Assembly (NCBI GenBank): GCA_001584585.1
Contig: LSYV01000058.1
Span: 535,114 to 548,710, forward strand
DNA length: 13,597 nt
Source: Gonium pectorale
Taxonomy: Eukaryota > Chlorophyta > Chlorophyceae > Chlamydomonadales > Volvocaceae
Direction: 5' to 3'
Position numbers and translations under genes: made by a program. Numbering within the stretch: the first letter of the stretch is position 1; each line of letters opens with the position of its first letter. Under the pieces are notes generated by a model. That model saw nothing but the letters and a program-made list of their open reading frames with translations. It searched no databases and was not told where the DNA came from. Shown here one piece after another: positions 1-8,068 of this stretch.

Positions 1-105
1 CCTCCCGTTCCTGACCGACGCCCGGTTCCCCTCCCCCTTCCCTCCTCCCCCCTCCGCCCCGCCACTCCTCCCTCCGCCACCCACTCCCGACCTCCCCCCC
101 CGCCC

Positions 106-180
106 GTCTGACTCGGGCACCCGGAACGCCGTCTGACTCGGGCACCCGGAACGCCGTCTGACTCGGGCACCCGGAACGCC
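106..180. repeat. 25-bp tandem repeat, three copies
   Basis: Three identical 25-bp units lie head to tail (106-130, 131-155, 156-180), each starting GTCTGACTCGGGCACC. The flanking sequence at 1-105 is very C-rich and pyrimidine-rich, which suits the 3' part of an intron or a 5' flank. No reading frame is supported here. In the frame of the following exon there is a stop at 207-209, so this repeat is not coding in that frame. Confidence 0.9.
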
Positions 181-239
181 GTCGGGCCCGACCGCCCACC
201 GTTGACTGATGTGCGCAACGGCGTACGATCAACTGCTGG

Positions 240-2057
240 ATGCCAACGGACAACGGTCAACCGTTAACGGACCTCAACGCAGCCGCTCTGGGTCTCCTGT
301 TCAGCCAGCCGCGCCTGTTGCTGCCCGAGGAGCCGGAGGCCGACGGGGCGGGCGCGGACGGAGGCGCAGGCGAGGAGGGGCGGGACGGCGGGGAGCGCGG
401 GGGGGCACCGCCGCTTCAGCAACGGCAGCAACCGCAGCAACCGCAGCAGTTGCAGCAGTTGCAACTGGCGGCGGCGGTTCTGGCGCTGCAATGCAGCCGC
501 GCCGGCACGGCTGCAAACGGCGGCGGTGGCGGCGGTGGCGGCGGCGGTAGCGCAAGCGGGCAGGGCGGGCCGCAGCGCCTGCTGGCGGCGGCGCTGTGCG
601 GCGCGCTCGGACTGGCCGCGACAGCGGCGTCGGTCTCACGAGACGGCGGCGGCGCTGCTGATGGCGGCGACAGCGGCGGCGACGACGGCGGCGGCGCGGG
701 TCCTGGGATGGCTCTGGTGGATTGCCTGAGCAGCGTCTGCGGCGGTGGCGGAGCAGACCGCCGTGAGCCGGCGAGGCTTGCGCTGGAGGCGGCGGCGGCC
801 GCCGCCGCTGGCCCCCGGCCCCCTCTGTGGCCCGCCATCCGGCCGCTGCTGGCGCTGCTGGAGCACCTGACGCCAGGCGGGCCGCTGTGTGCCGCAGTAC
901 ACGCCCTGACGCTTGCGGCGCTGCTGCAGCTGCCAGCGGCGGCGACGGCGGCGGCGGGCGCGACGGCAGCGGGTGCGGGGGAGGTCTTGTCGTCACCGGC
1001 GGAGGAGGTGTTGTCAATGGTGGTGGAGGGTGCTGGCGTGGGTGCCGGCGGGGGCGGCGGGGGAGCACGGCAGTGGTTGCAGCTCAGTCCCGCTGTGCGA
1101 CTCGACCTTTTGCGGCTTCTGATGCTGGCGGCGGAGGCGCAGGTGGGAGCGGAGGTGGCGGAGGCGGGAGGGCGAGGGTCGGAGGCGGGAAGGCGAGGGT
1201 CGGAGGCGGGAGGGCGAGGGTCGGAGGCGGGAAGGCGAGGGTCGGAGGCGGGAGGGCGAGGGTCGGAGGCGGGAAGGCGAGGGTCGGAGGCGGGAGGGCG
1301 AGGGTCAGCGGAGGTGGAGGCATCCGGGGATGGAGGGGATGGGCAGCCGCCGGGAGATGCAGCGGCTGCGGCGGAGGTGGCGGAGGCGGCGGAGGTGGCG
1401 GAGGCGGCGGAGATGGCGGAGGCGAAGGCAGCAGCGTTGCTTGATGACCCACGGGTCGTTACGGCGCCGCTGGTGGCGCGGCGCCTCTGTAACAGCGTCT
1501 TCGCGGTGGCGGAGGCGCTTCGCGCGGCAGCCGCCCCGGCGGCGGCGCCGGGCGTGGCAGCAACCGCGGTGACGGCGACGGCGGCGGCATCTGCGGCTCT
1601 GACGCGGCTGGCGCCGGAGGCGCTGCTGGTCCGGATGGCCGCCGTCGCCACGGCCGCGCCGCCGGCGGCGGCGGCGGGGCCCTCGCCGACGGCGCCGACG
1701 AGCACGACCGCCGCCGTCGCGGCCACTGCGGCCAACGCCTCCGCTTCTGCGTCGGAGACGGCCTTGGCGGCGGCGGCCCGGAGCTGCGCGGTGCGGATGC
1801 TGCGGCGGGACCCCGCGGCGCGCGGTGCGCTGATGCTGGCGGCGGAGCGGCATCCGACGCCATCGACGGCAGGGGCAGCGTCAAGGGGCGGCGCCGCAGG
1901 CGGAGCGAGTGCCGGCGCAGGGCAGGCAGTGGCTGCGGCGGGCCTTGGTGTACCCGGGGTGCTGACGGTGCGGTTGGCGGGGGCGCAGCTGGTGACTCAG
2001 ACGCAGCAGGCTCTGCGGCTGCTGGCGGAGGCGGTGCTGCGGGGCGCATGCCCCTGA
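240..2057 (+). CDS. Ala/Gly-rich protein of unknown function, probable 3'-terminal exon
   Basis: The frame is open for 605 codons from ATG 240 to TGA 2055-2057. I do not recognise the family. Ala/Leu-rich helical stretches, for example PLLALLEHLT, LDLLRLLMLAAEAQ, LCNSVFAVAEALRAA and QTQQALRLLAEAVL, are separated by poly-Gly, Gln-rich (about residues 60-75), Ala-rich and repeat linkers. This pattern resembles algal proteins with degenerate alpha-helical (HEAT/ARM-like) repeats, but no family motif is visible. An in-frame stop at 207-209 limits extension upstream. Two starts are possible: ATG 240, or splicing into this frame at the CAG ending at 282 after a C-rich tract, which would make this the last exon of a longer gene. 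The second seems more likely because the sequence begins without a clear N-terminal domain. Codons are strongly G/C at the third position. No TGTAA polyadenylation signal is seen in the following 2.3 kb on this strand. The antisense frames that are open here are shadows of GC-rich sequence. Confidence 0.55.
   Translation: MPTDNGQPLTDLNAAALGLLFSQPRLLLPEEPEADGAGADGGAGEEGRDGGERGGAPPLQQRQQPQQPQQLQQLQLAAAVLALQCSRAGTAANGGGGGGGGGGSASGQGGPQRLLAAALCGALGLAATAASVSRDGGGAADGGDSGGDDGGGAGPGMALVDCLSSVCGGGGADRREPARLALEAAAAAAAGPRPPLWPAIRPLLALLEHLTPGGPLCAAVHALTLAALLQLPAAATAAAGATAAGAGEVLSSPAEEVLSMVVEGAGVGAGGGGGGARQWLQLSPAVRLDLLRLLMLAAEAQVGAEVAEAGGRGSEAGRRGSEAGGRGSEAGRRGSEAGGRGSEAGRRGSEAGGRGSAEVEASGDGGDGQPPGDAAAAAEVAEAAEVAEAAEMAEAKAAALLDDPRVVTAPLVARRLCNSVFAVAEALRAAAAPAAAPGVAATAVTATAAASAALTRLAPEALLVRMAAVATAAPPAAAAGPSPTAPTSTTAAVAATAANASASASETALAAAARSCAVRMLRRDPAARGALMLAAERHPTPSTAGAASRGGAAGGASAGAGQAVAAAGLGVPGVLTVRLAGAQLVTQTQQALRLLAEAVLRGACP
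1160..1306 (+). repeat. 21-bp coding minisatellite, seven copies in alternating A/B form
   Basis: Seven 21-bp units follow each other without a break. They differ at one position, so copies alternate as GGRGSEA and GRRGSEA, giving a 42-bp higher-order period. The unit length is a multiple of three, so copy-number change keeps the reading frame of the surrounding protein. A second, less regular repeat encoding EVAEAA-like units follows at about 1373-1430. Confidence 0.9.
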
Positions 2058-4350
2058 GTGGCACATGCTCATAGGTCCGAAACACAGCTACCCATCAACC
2101 GAAGCTAGGTCTTTCTCAGAGGGCTGAACGCCCTGCCGGCTGCATCAAATGCGCGAGCAAGGGGGGGAAGGGACGTTGTTCCACTGTGACGGCCCAGTCA
2201 GGCTACACATTATAGACCTGCGTACCGGTAAACGCGGCCACTTACCCGGCGCCCCGGCCGCTGGAGGCACCGGTTGCGCGGAGTCCAGATCCGTCGCTCT
2301 TTCGGGCATCACACACTTGAGCTCTATACATCTGCACAGCAGCGTCGGCTGACGGGTGACTCCCCGAATGCGCATCCGCACGGGAACGGGCACTCTTACG
2401 GGTGGCGTACAGAAGGTTGCGCTGGCGCGGAGGACCGGGGGTTGGGCGGCAGGCCACCTACCGCACCGCCATGGGGCGACGCGACACGTCAGCGGGGAGC
2501 GTGTGGCGCAGCGGAAAGGGCTTGCCGCTGGTTTTGGCGAGCGGATGTACGAACGGCATGACGCGAGCATTGTACGGCGCGACTGGGCGTTGCTTCGCTG
2601 TTTACACTCCCGTCACCAAACGCCCTCGGCGTGAAGTCTGTGGCTGTACGGCAGCCACGCCACGCTTGCCGGCGAGTCTCTCACCCCCCGGCACGCTGTC
2701 TGTCTGGGGCTGCACACAAAGAAAAGCAAGCTCGCGCACACTGGAAGCACCAAACGCGGATGGCAATACCTCTCCACGAGTACCCAACATTAATGCTGTC
2801 CCTACCAGCAGGACATGAATCAGCAAGACACGAATTCCCGCCTGTCCCACACTGCCAGACCTGCATCCCTAGTATCGGTATGTATGTATCCGCGGCCCGG
2901 ACAGACAGACAGATAGCCAGAGGCTTCGCTTGGCACATACGCAGCCGAATGATTGCGGCCAAGAGGGGTGGAAGGCTCTTCCCCAGGACGCTTGCCGCCA
3001 CGCACACCGACACGAGGGCACGACCCGACGACCCGTTGCGCTCAAACAACATCGTGCCGACTGCGGTTCACAAGAGGAGGAGGAGGACCGGTCCCGAAAC
3101 CCATGCCGCGAACAGACGCAAAGACACGACCGGGACCAGGCAGCGCGCGACTCCCGCTCGACGCGACAGCTCGGCAACGCAACGCAAATGGGAGGTACAA
3201 GCAGCTCCAGACGATAAGAGACACGTGCATTATCTACCCGGTAGACTACGAGTAGTACAGGGAGAGCGACAACGGCAAGCGCGGCCCAGCAAATATTAGA
3301 ATACATCAATGGTACGGTTGTGGCATGCCACACGTTGTTGTACAGACGTGCCCCAATTTTCTTCGTCAATGCCGTACAGATGAAATGGATCCTGCCGGCG
3401 CCCGCACAAACACCACCGCATACGACATAGCAGGTCTCGCTGTGAGCGCATGCCAAAGAATATATTGGTACACGGCAACTAATCTGCTTTGGACGCAATG
3501 AACCCCGGCCGCGAGGCGACCCGCGGGTCGCCATCCACAGCCCTTCTGACGGTACGGCACTGCACCACGTACCGGCCAGAGATATGAAGAGAGGCAGGTA
3601 ATTTGTACAGACGACGAGACAACAATACAAGTAGGAATTCTGTGCGTAACTCTTCTTCCGTGTGGTGCATTCATGCTCAAGAGCCCCGCGAATACGGTAC
3701 AGTACGGTGGCAGCGTCCGGCCTCTTCATGCCACCGCCGAGCAACCAGCACAAGACTCTGCAACTCGCAGCCTTGCACAGACAACAAACCGCCGGGAACC
3801 GCCCCGCAGCCCGCACACGCGCCCGCCCATCAGCCCGCCTCGTCTCATCCCGTCCTCTAGTGCGCACCGCTGCCGCCCCCGCGCTGCGGCCACACAGGTA
3901 TACCCGTCCGCGCGCGCGTCTCTCCCGCATCTCGTCCTCCGCCGCCTGGCCCTGCTCATGAGGCGGACGAGGTGCACGTCCCTCCCGCGCCTCGTCCTCC
4001 TCTGCCGGGGTGAAGGCCCCGCCACCGACGCGCTCCATCGGCCCATCGCGCGGAACGCCGGCTGCCCTGCAAACACCAGCTCCTCTTTGCCGGGGTGTGC
4101 CGAAGCCCCGCCTCCCACACGCCCCATGTGCCCATAGCAAGGAAAGCCGACGGGCACCGTACCTGTCTAACCGGCCCAACGTCCCCAACGCGGTCCCTCC
4201 GCGCCAGGCATGCGGGGGTTTCCAGAAGCAAACGGCTGACGAGAACGCACTGGCCGCCAGTTGCAGCCCAGGCAGGCGGGGACACAGCCCGGCGGCCGCC
4301 CATCCCAACACATGCTGCCAGCGCTCCCGACCCTCCCTCCACGCGGGGGA
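2058..4350. other. Convergent intergenic region / 3' UTRs, no supported gene
   Basis: This stretch lies between the stop of the left plus-strand gene and the stop of the minus-strand two-domain gene, so it should hold both 3' UTRs. GC is visibly lower than in the exons, especially from 2700 to 3700. Several frames are open for 100 to 480 codons, but their translations are rich in Cys, Trp, Arg and Ser, lack third-position GC bias and match nothing I know. A canonical TGTAA is absent on the plus strand. On the minus strand the first one after the stop lies at 2606-2602, about 1.75 kb away. There is a 14-bp perfect palindrome at 3319-3332 (TGTGGCATGCCACA). I see no RNA gene and no transposon ends. 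Confidence 0.6.
3918..4155. repeat. Diverged tandem duplications, about 60 and 85 bp
   Basis: Two old duplications sit next to each other. CTCCCGCATCTCGTCCTCCG near 3922 is echoed by CTCCCGCGCCTCGTCCTCCT near 3981. A block beginning CTCCTCTGCCGGGGTG near 3997 is echoed by CTCCTCTTTGCCGGGGTG near 4080, and the similarity continues through GCCCCGCC, GCCCAT and GGAA-GCCG. The copies carry substitutions and small indels, so they are not recent. They lie in the probable 3' UTR of the minus-strand gene. Confidence 0.55.
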
Positions 4351-7300
4351 CTACTCGCTGCCCGGCGCGCCGCCCTTCCGCTGCGCCGCCACGCTGGCCT
4401 CCACCGCCGCCAGCATCCGCGGGTCGTCAACCACCTGCGTACGTGTGCGTGTGTGTTATGTATGCGTAACGTTACACACGTCCTCCCGGGCCTTGTGCGG
4501 ATCCTCCCGGGCCTTATGCGGAACGTACGACATCAGCACGGCAACCGCTAACTCCTGACCTTTGGGGTACGCAGTCCTGGCACCCAACCCCAGGACATCC
4601 AGGCCTCGCGCCCGTGCATGTCCTCTTTCCAAACCGCGCGAAGCACGAGCCACGCAACAGATGCGCGACCATTGGCACACCGCCGCCGTCCCGCCGTAAA
4701 CCTTGTGCGTACGGCGTACGACACACACCTTTACGAACTCGATGTTCCAGCAGCCGGTGGTGCCTTCGCGGCCCAGGATGTAGCAGAACACGAAGCGGGC
4801 TGCGGGGGTGCGTGGGTTTCAAAACAGGGTTTGTTGGCAAAGGGCTGGACGCCAGGTGCATTCGGCCGTGGGGGGTCGGGTCGCGGGGGCAGCGAACGGA
4901 GCGGACCGTACGGGTCCGAAGCGGCGTCTGCGGGCAAGGTACCGGTGGTATTTGCGCCGCAGAGGGCCTTTTGCCACCGTGTGATAGTCCGGATGCAGGG
5001 GAGGGGCTGGTCAGCGTGGCACGTGCACGCGCTGCGGTTATCGGGCTGCATGCGGGGCGATCACACACAGTTCCAAGCTCCGTTCCCGGGCGCTCTCGCG
5101 GCCACCGCCAGGTGCTGACGTTGGCGCTGCCGTCGACCAGCCTGAAGGAGCCGAGCTGCGCTGCACACGCGCCCCTGCCCCTGCCCTTGCCCCTGTGGCT
5201 GACTAGACCATGCCCCTCGCGCGCCGCACTCAACCGTCCACCCGCCCGCCCTGCTGCCCTGCCGAGCAGCCCCCCAAGACACCGCCCGTTCCGCTCCTGT
5301 CCCTGCTCCTGCCCATCCGCCCCCGCTCCTGCCCCGCCCCTGCTCCTGCCCGCCCGCCCCTGCTCCTGCCCGCCCGCCCCCACTCCTGCCCCGCCCCTGT
5401 CCCTGCTCCTGCCCCGCCCCAGCGGTGATGACTCACTCCCGCTGGCGGACGTGACGGCCACCACCTCCATGTAGGTCCCGGGGCGCGCCATGCAGCGCCG
5501 TACGCTGGTGGCCGCGATGTGGCCCTGGTGGGTGCGGTGCGGTGAGGCCGGGGGGGGGGAGAGGATAGGTGCTTGGGTGGGGAAAAATTCAGGAGGTAAC
5601 AGATTTGGCAGTGAGGTTATACGTTTGGCGAGAGGACGCACAGCGCCTAGCAGTGGTCTCCCCAGGTAACAAGGGGGTGGGGGGGGGTCCTGACACAGGC
5701 AGTTCCGTGGCGGGTGGGGGGCTTGCGGACGGGGTGGGAGGGCGGAGGGAGGGCCGGGGGCCGGGTGGTTGGGCGGGGGTGGAGCCGCACCCGGCCAGCG
5801 ACCGGGCAGGGCGGTTGGGCTGCGGAGCTCGTGAATGGTGGTGGCCGTCGGCGAGCGATGCGACTCCCAAGCTGCCCCAAAAACTCGCCGCAATCATGCA
5901 GTAGCAGCACCAACCACCAACTACCATGAGCAACTACCAACCACCAGCCCTCACCAGCAGCCCGCCGTATCTCCGGTGCCGCGCCATGTTCTCCGAGAAC
6001 TGCCGCAGGTCGCCGATAATTTTCTGGCTGCCCGGGCTCAGGAACCCAAAGGCGGCCGCCAGGTCCTTGCGCCTGCGCCGCGTGAACACGAGCGTGCGCG
6101 GTGCGTGTGAGAAGGGAGTTGAAGGGAAAGGAGAATGAACAACGACGAGCTGGGCGCCAGCAGCGTAAGTCCAGTCGTGTGAGAAGGGGGGTGCGCAGCA
6201 GGCCGCCGTGTAGCGACGTGCCTTGCGAGACACTGCGTGCCGACAACCTCACGCATTGCGCAAAGCAAAGCTCGTGCTGCGGGATCCGCCTACTGGTAGC
6301 CGGCGGCGGTCCGTCCGTACCGTTCCGTACCCGACGTACCCGAGGTACGACGTGGTACGGTGCGGTGGTGACCTTGCATCAACACATGAGCTCGGAACAG
6401 AATCCCGCACCCCAAGACCGCAAATGCAACTCCGACTCACTGTAGCGCCGCCAGCTGCGCCTCCACGATCTGCTCGGGCGACAGCTCGGGGCTGGGGCCC
6501 TCGGGGTGGGCGCCGCCAGACCCCGACCCCCACCCAAACGCCGGCTCGCCACGCACGCTCGCCAGCCGCCACACCGGCTCCGACTCTGCCACCGGCGGCG
6601 CTGACTCTGACGGCGATGGCGGCGCCGCCGCCTGGTCGGCGGGCACGGCGGCGGCGGCGACGGCGGCGGCCGCGGTGCCGGGCTCGGGCATGGCCGCCTG
6701 AGGCGGCGACGGCGGCGGCGGCGTGGTGGAGGTCATGGTGAAGGTGAGGACGGCCTCCTCGCCGGTGGGTGACGTCACGGCCATTCGCTGAACGTACTTG
6801 TCGGGGCCCAGCATGAGGCCCGAGAGGACCTGAAGGGGGCGAAGGCGGGAGAGGGGCGTGTTGGGAGGGGAAAGCGGGGTGAGGACGTGGTTGGGGTGCG
6901 GTGAAGGCGGCGAGTAGAGGGACGGAGGGAGGGCGCCACTTGGCGCAGGCATTGTAAGAGGTGAAACGCTTTCCGGGCCATGTGAATCCGTGAGAAACCC
7001 GTACGCCGTACGCCCACGAACGTGCACGTAATGTCCTAAAGTTTGCCGCCTCGCCGTCTCCAATCCAAATCAAACCTGCCAATAAATATGCCTAAATGGA
7101 CCCCAGGCCCGCGCACACCTGAGTCGACGCCGGCGCGGCTAGTATGAGATGCCGGATGGCGTAGCTGTCCAGAAAATGCCGGCTGGGCGACATGAGGAGC
7201 ATCTTCTCCATCACGTCCTCGAACACCACCACCTCGCAGCCGCTGGAGGGTGGGTGTCGCGTGATGTTATGGTAGCAGGGGGCGGCATGATGGGGGCGGA

Positions 7301-7753
7301 GGGCGGATGGGTTGGGAGGGATGAGACAGAAGGAAAAGGAAGGGCTGGGCCAAGTATCAGGCTGAGAACCTAGGTGCAGTCTAGATGTACACACCACGGT
7401 GCAGCACACGGGCTCGGAATTTCTGGCGACATTTGGAAGGCGGGAAGTTGGACCGGTTCCAGGTGCGCGGGTCCACGAGTAAGGTTGAAACCTCACCTCG
7501 CCAGCTTCAGAGTTGGTGTGTCGGTAAGGTTAGAAGTCGCAAAGTAGTCGACGAGCGCGTCCCGCTCTCCCTTCCGCACCAGCTCAAGGACTGAATTGAG
7601 CGACTTTTGAGCGCCCTTGACCCGAGGGGAGTCCTTTGGCCCAAGGTTGTGATAGAGCGCACGCGTGAGCACACAGGCGCGGCGAGCCGCGGCGCAGGGT
7701 CGAACGGGCTGGTGCCGGAGCCCTAGTTGCCGCGACATTGCAATTGGAGCCAT
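4351..7753 (-). CDS. Plastid-type protein with two tandem DUF4864-like domains, seven exons
   Basis: Exons in transcript order are 7753-7497, 7242-7119, 6829-6441, 6072-5955, 5524-5437, 4799-4729 and 4434-4351. Every donor is GT, every acceptor AG, and the phases agree (2, 0, 2, 0, 1, 0). The coding length is 1131 nt, for 376 residues. ATG 7753 has A at -3 and G at +4. Residues 1-32 are basic and Ala-rich with no acids, like a chloroplast transit peptide. Domain 1 (about 41-220) starts DSPRVKGAQ, has FEDVMEKMLLMSPSRHFLDS and LGPDKYVQRMAVTSPTG, and ends EPVWRLASV; a Pro/Ala-rich insert fills about 161-211. Domain 2 (about 244-352) starts SPEQIVEAQLAAL, has AAAFGFLSPGSQ, FSENMARHRRYGGLLGH and YMEVVAVTSASG, and ends CWNIEFV. 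The order SP-x-x-V-x-x-Q, AF-x-F-x-SP, F-x-x-M, Y-x-x-LL, RV-x-V, W-x-x-x-V recalls DUF4864 from cyanobacteria and plants; this is from memory of the family. The biochemical role is unknown. The introns (254 to 637 bp) hold the repeats listed separately. The gene is divergent to the HMA gene. Confidence 0.8.
4482..4523. repeat. 21-bp direct repeat, two copies, in intron 6
   Basis: Two adjacent 21-bp units (4482-4502 and 4503-4523) share CCTCCCGGGCCTT and then TGCGGA, with one internal substitution and a different last base. They lie in the last intron of the minus-strand two-domain gene. Just to their left are a GT-rich run (about 4441-4457) and the 10-bp palindrome GTAACGTTAC at 4466-4475. 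Confidence 0.85.
5297..5420. repeat. C-rich 20-bp imperfect minisatellite in intron 5
   Basis: Units of about 20 bp of the form TGCTCCTGCCCGCCCGCCCC repeat here; two exact copies are at 5341-5360 and 5361-5380, with degenerate copies on both sides. The array lies close to the start (transcript 5' end) of the intron between exons 5 and 6 of the minus-strand gene. It explains the open but low-complexity frames seen on both strands. The 637-bp intron also holds a hairpin at 4902-4918 (CGGACC, loop GTACG, GGTCCG). Confidence 0.75.
6317..6358. promoter_or_regulatory. Phased array of five GTAC sites in intron 3
   Basis: GTAC occurs at 6317, 6327, 6336, 6345 and 6355, so the spacing is 10, 9, 9 and 10 bp, close to one helical turn each time. 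GTAC is the core recognised by SBP-domain factors, including the algal copper regulator CRR1. The array lies in the intron between exons 3 and 4 of the two-domain gene. It could equally be a decayed 9-10 bp microsatellite with no regulatory role. Confidence 0.35.
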
Positions 7754-7756
7754 TAT

Positions 7757-7772
7757 CAAGCTGTACAGCTTG
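7757..7772. promoter_or_regulatory. 16-bp perfect palindrome with GTAC centre
   Basis: CAAGCTGTACAGCTTG reads the same on both strands. It ends three bases upstream of the minus-strand ATG at 7753-7751, so it lies in the 5' leader of that gene and inside the region shared with the divergent HMA gene. The centre GTAC is the SBP/CRR1-type core. It could be a protein-binding site in DNA or a hairpin next to the start codon in the mRNA. Confidence 0.4.
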
Positions 7773-7937
7773 TAGAATGTAGTGAATCGGTGTCGAAGTA
7801 GCGAAGGCGGTTTCGGGCGGGCTTTGGTAAGCGCCGCGTGGGGGGACTATTGGCGGGCTTTCGGGGAACGCGGGCTGAAGTGAAGCTGTATACGCGGACG
7901 GATGGAAGCACTCTACAAGCACGCACCAAGGATGCGC

Positions 7938-7957
7938 TGCGTCACTGTGATGACGCA
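7938..7957. promoter_or_regulatory. TGCGTCA / TGACGCA inverted pair (bZIP-like)
   Basis: Two 7-bp arms, TGCGTCA at 7938-7944 and TGACGCA at 7951-7957, are exact reverse complements with a 6-bp spacer. Each arm contains the TGACG core of bZIP (TGA/ATF-type) sites. The pair lies in the middle of the 315-bp divergent promoter region, about 185 bp from one start codon and 110 bp from the other. A function is inferred only. Confidence 0.35.
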
Positions 7958-8050
7958 ATTTTGGACAGCGCTGGAACGACGACGGTTCGAGCAACGGCAA
8001 CTTGACTTGGTTCTAACTACCACAGCACTACATGTCCTAATCGTCAAGTA

Positions 8051-8060
8051 TTATATATAA
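8051..8060. promoter_or_regulatory. Palindromic TATA-like box, more likely serving the minus-strand gene
   Basis: TTATATATAA is a perfect palindrome in otherwise GC-rich DNA. For the plus-strand gene it is only 8 bp from the ATG, too close for a TATA-directed start 25-30 bp downstream. On the minus strand it would direct transcription from about 8020-8030 and give a leader of about 270 nt to ATG 7753. That leader contains no upstream ATG on the minus strand, while the same stretch has several ATGs on the plus strand, which fits this reading. Confidence 0.45.
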
Positions 8061-8068
8061 GGCGCCAA

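Noticed and set aside
416..1735. Long antisense open frames opposite the left exon (439 and 255 codons)
   Set aside because: They are mirror translations of GC-rich, repeat-laden coding sequence (poly-Ala, poly-Pro and Arg runs) with no independent features.
2631..3299. 222-codon plus-strand open frame
   Set aside because: The translation is Arg/His/Pro-rich without domains and lies in lower-GC intergenic DNA; the codon composition does not resemble the real exons nearby.
2100..4300. Lower-GC patch as a transposable element
   Set aside because: No terminal inverted repeats, target-site duplication, poly(A) tail or transposase/reverse-transcriptase motifs could be found by eye.
4514..5893. 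Minus-strand 459-codon frame as a single gene
   Set aside because: Only 5524-5437 of it matches the two-domain protein. The rest is intronic minisatellite and frame-shifted sequence, and the spliced model explains it with consistent phases.
5955..7497. Matching intron phases (2 then 0) in both domains as proof that an exon pair was duplicated
   Set aside because: When the domains are aligned on FEDVMEKM and FSENMARH and on the AVTS strand, the introns fall about 15-20 residues apart, so the phase match is probably coincidence.
7975..8000. GGTTCGAG resembling a tRNA T-loop
   Set aside because: No matching acceptor stem, D-arm or anticodon arm is found around it.
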